Shown here: positions 12,231-12,423 of the stretch, in pieces
Layout: each line of letters starts with the position of its first letter
Position numbering within the stretch: the first letter of the stretch is position 1
From: an uncultured Erysipelotrichaceae bacterium
Lineage (GTDB): Bacteria; Bacillota_I; Bacilli_A; Erysipelotrichales; Erysipelotrichaceae
Reading direction: 5' to 3'
Length of the DNA stretch: 12,423 nt
Assembly: GCA_937957895.1 (NCBI GenBank)
Contig: CALFEZ010000169.1
Location: 1 to 12,423, forward strand
Position numbers and translations under genes: made by a program
The notes under the pieces: model-generated
The model's input: only the letters and a program-made list of their open reading frames with translations
What the model was told of the DNA's origin: nothing
Database searches by the model: none

Positions 12231-12423
12231 GCACATCTTTGATGCCGTCAAAGAAGCATGCATCAGCATCCAATCCCGTTATTCCCCTGAAATGGAACTG
12301 GCTTTATCCAAAGCCATGGAAAAAGAAGAAGGCATCGGAAAAACCATCCTGAAAGTATTGATGGAAAACAGCGAACTGGCCCATAACCAGGGTCTTCCCA
12401 TGTGTCAGGACACGGGGATGGTC
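12211..12423 (+). CDS. Fumarate hydratase class I, alpha subunit (partial)
   Basis: Only the first 71 residues are present, because the window ends inside the gene. The sequence has the N-terminal helical region of iron-sulfur (class I) fumarase alpha or L(+)-tartrate dehydratase alpha subunits. It reaches GLPMCQDTGM, where Cys65 is the first expected 4Fe-4S ligand. Class I fumarase hydrates fumarate to malate and is oxygen sensitive, which suits an anaerobe. The frame starts at an ATG inside the aspartase gene (20-base overlap) with GGTGG about six bases upstream. A beta subunit gene is expected just past the window. Tartrate dehydratase is the main alternative, but aspartase next door favours fumarase. 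Confidence 0.9.
   Translation, partial: MRKIKSKHIFDAVKEACISIQSRYSPEMELALSKAMEKEEGIGKTILKVLMENSELAHNQGLPMCQDTGMV

Noticed and set aside
1..12423. CRISPR arrays, tRNA or rRNA genes, insertion sequences, att sites
   Set aside because: No regularly spaced repeats, cloverleaf-like sequences, transposase genes or terminal inverted repeats were seen on either strand.

Overview
The window looks like one end of an assembled contig from a low-to-mid GC, Gram-positive, anaerobic amino-acid fermenter (Bacillota). The evidence is a class B sortase, a textbook CcpA/cre site, AGGAGG-type ribosome binding sites, a ferredoxin-linked 2-oxoacid oxidoreductase, an aspartase and a two-subunit iron-sulfur fumarase. 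An Erysipelotrichia-like lineage is possible but is only a guess. The first 48 bases are not biological: they are an Illumina TruSeq P7/index adapter, so everything upstream is lost.

Layout. 49-202: non-coding, with two tandem minus-strand terminators behind a class B sortase (203-976, minus). 977-1080: short divergent control region with a 14-bp perfect palindrome. 1081-1473 (plus): small VanZ-like membrane protein whose 3' end overlaps the next operon tail to tail. 1459-5118 (minus): five-gene branched-chain amino acid catabolic operon, in order leucine dehydrogenase, then the delta (ferredoxin), alpha, beta and gamma subunits of a VOR-type 2-oxoacid:ferredoxin oxidoreductase. Its 5' region (5119-5303) holds a cre site over the -35, a promoter, a 20-codon leader ORF rich in Leu/Ile/Val codons, and an intrinsic terminator whose 5' arm is formed by the last codons of that ORF. 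This is a candidate attenuator and the most interesting feature here. 5338-7188 (minus): three-gene unit encoding a metallo-beta-lactamase-fold hydrolase, a gamma-carbonic-anhydrase-like protein and a phosphoglycolate-phosphatase-like HAD, closed by a strong terminator. 7248-9132 (minus): MFS transporter overlapping a CPBP intramembrane protease. 9161-10612 (minus): stand-alone SWIM zinc-finger protein with its own terminator. 10764-12423 (plus): aspartase overlapping the alpha subunit of class I fumarase, cut by the window end.

How the genes fit together. Leucine dehydrogenase deaminates Leu/Val/Ile to 2-oxoacids. The four-subunit oxidoreductase decarboxylates these to acyl-CoA and reduces ferredoxin, which is the oxidative branch of branched-chain amino acid fermentation. 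Aspartase plus fumarase feeds aspartate through fumarate to malate. The cre site and leader ORF would fit a catabolic operon that is off when good sugars are present and on when branched-chain amino acids are plentiful. That regulatory logic is inferred.

The sequence is also strongly enriched in GATC and CGATCG, and two minus-strand genes (sortase, MFS) have a TATAAT box so close to the start codon, with no good ribosome binding site, that leaderless transcripts are plausible.
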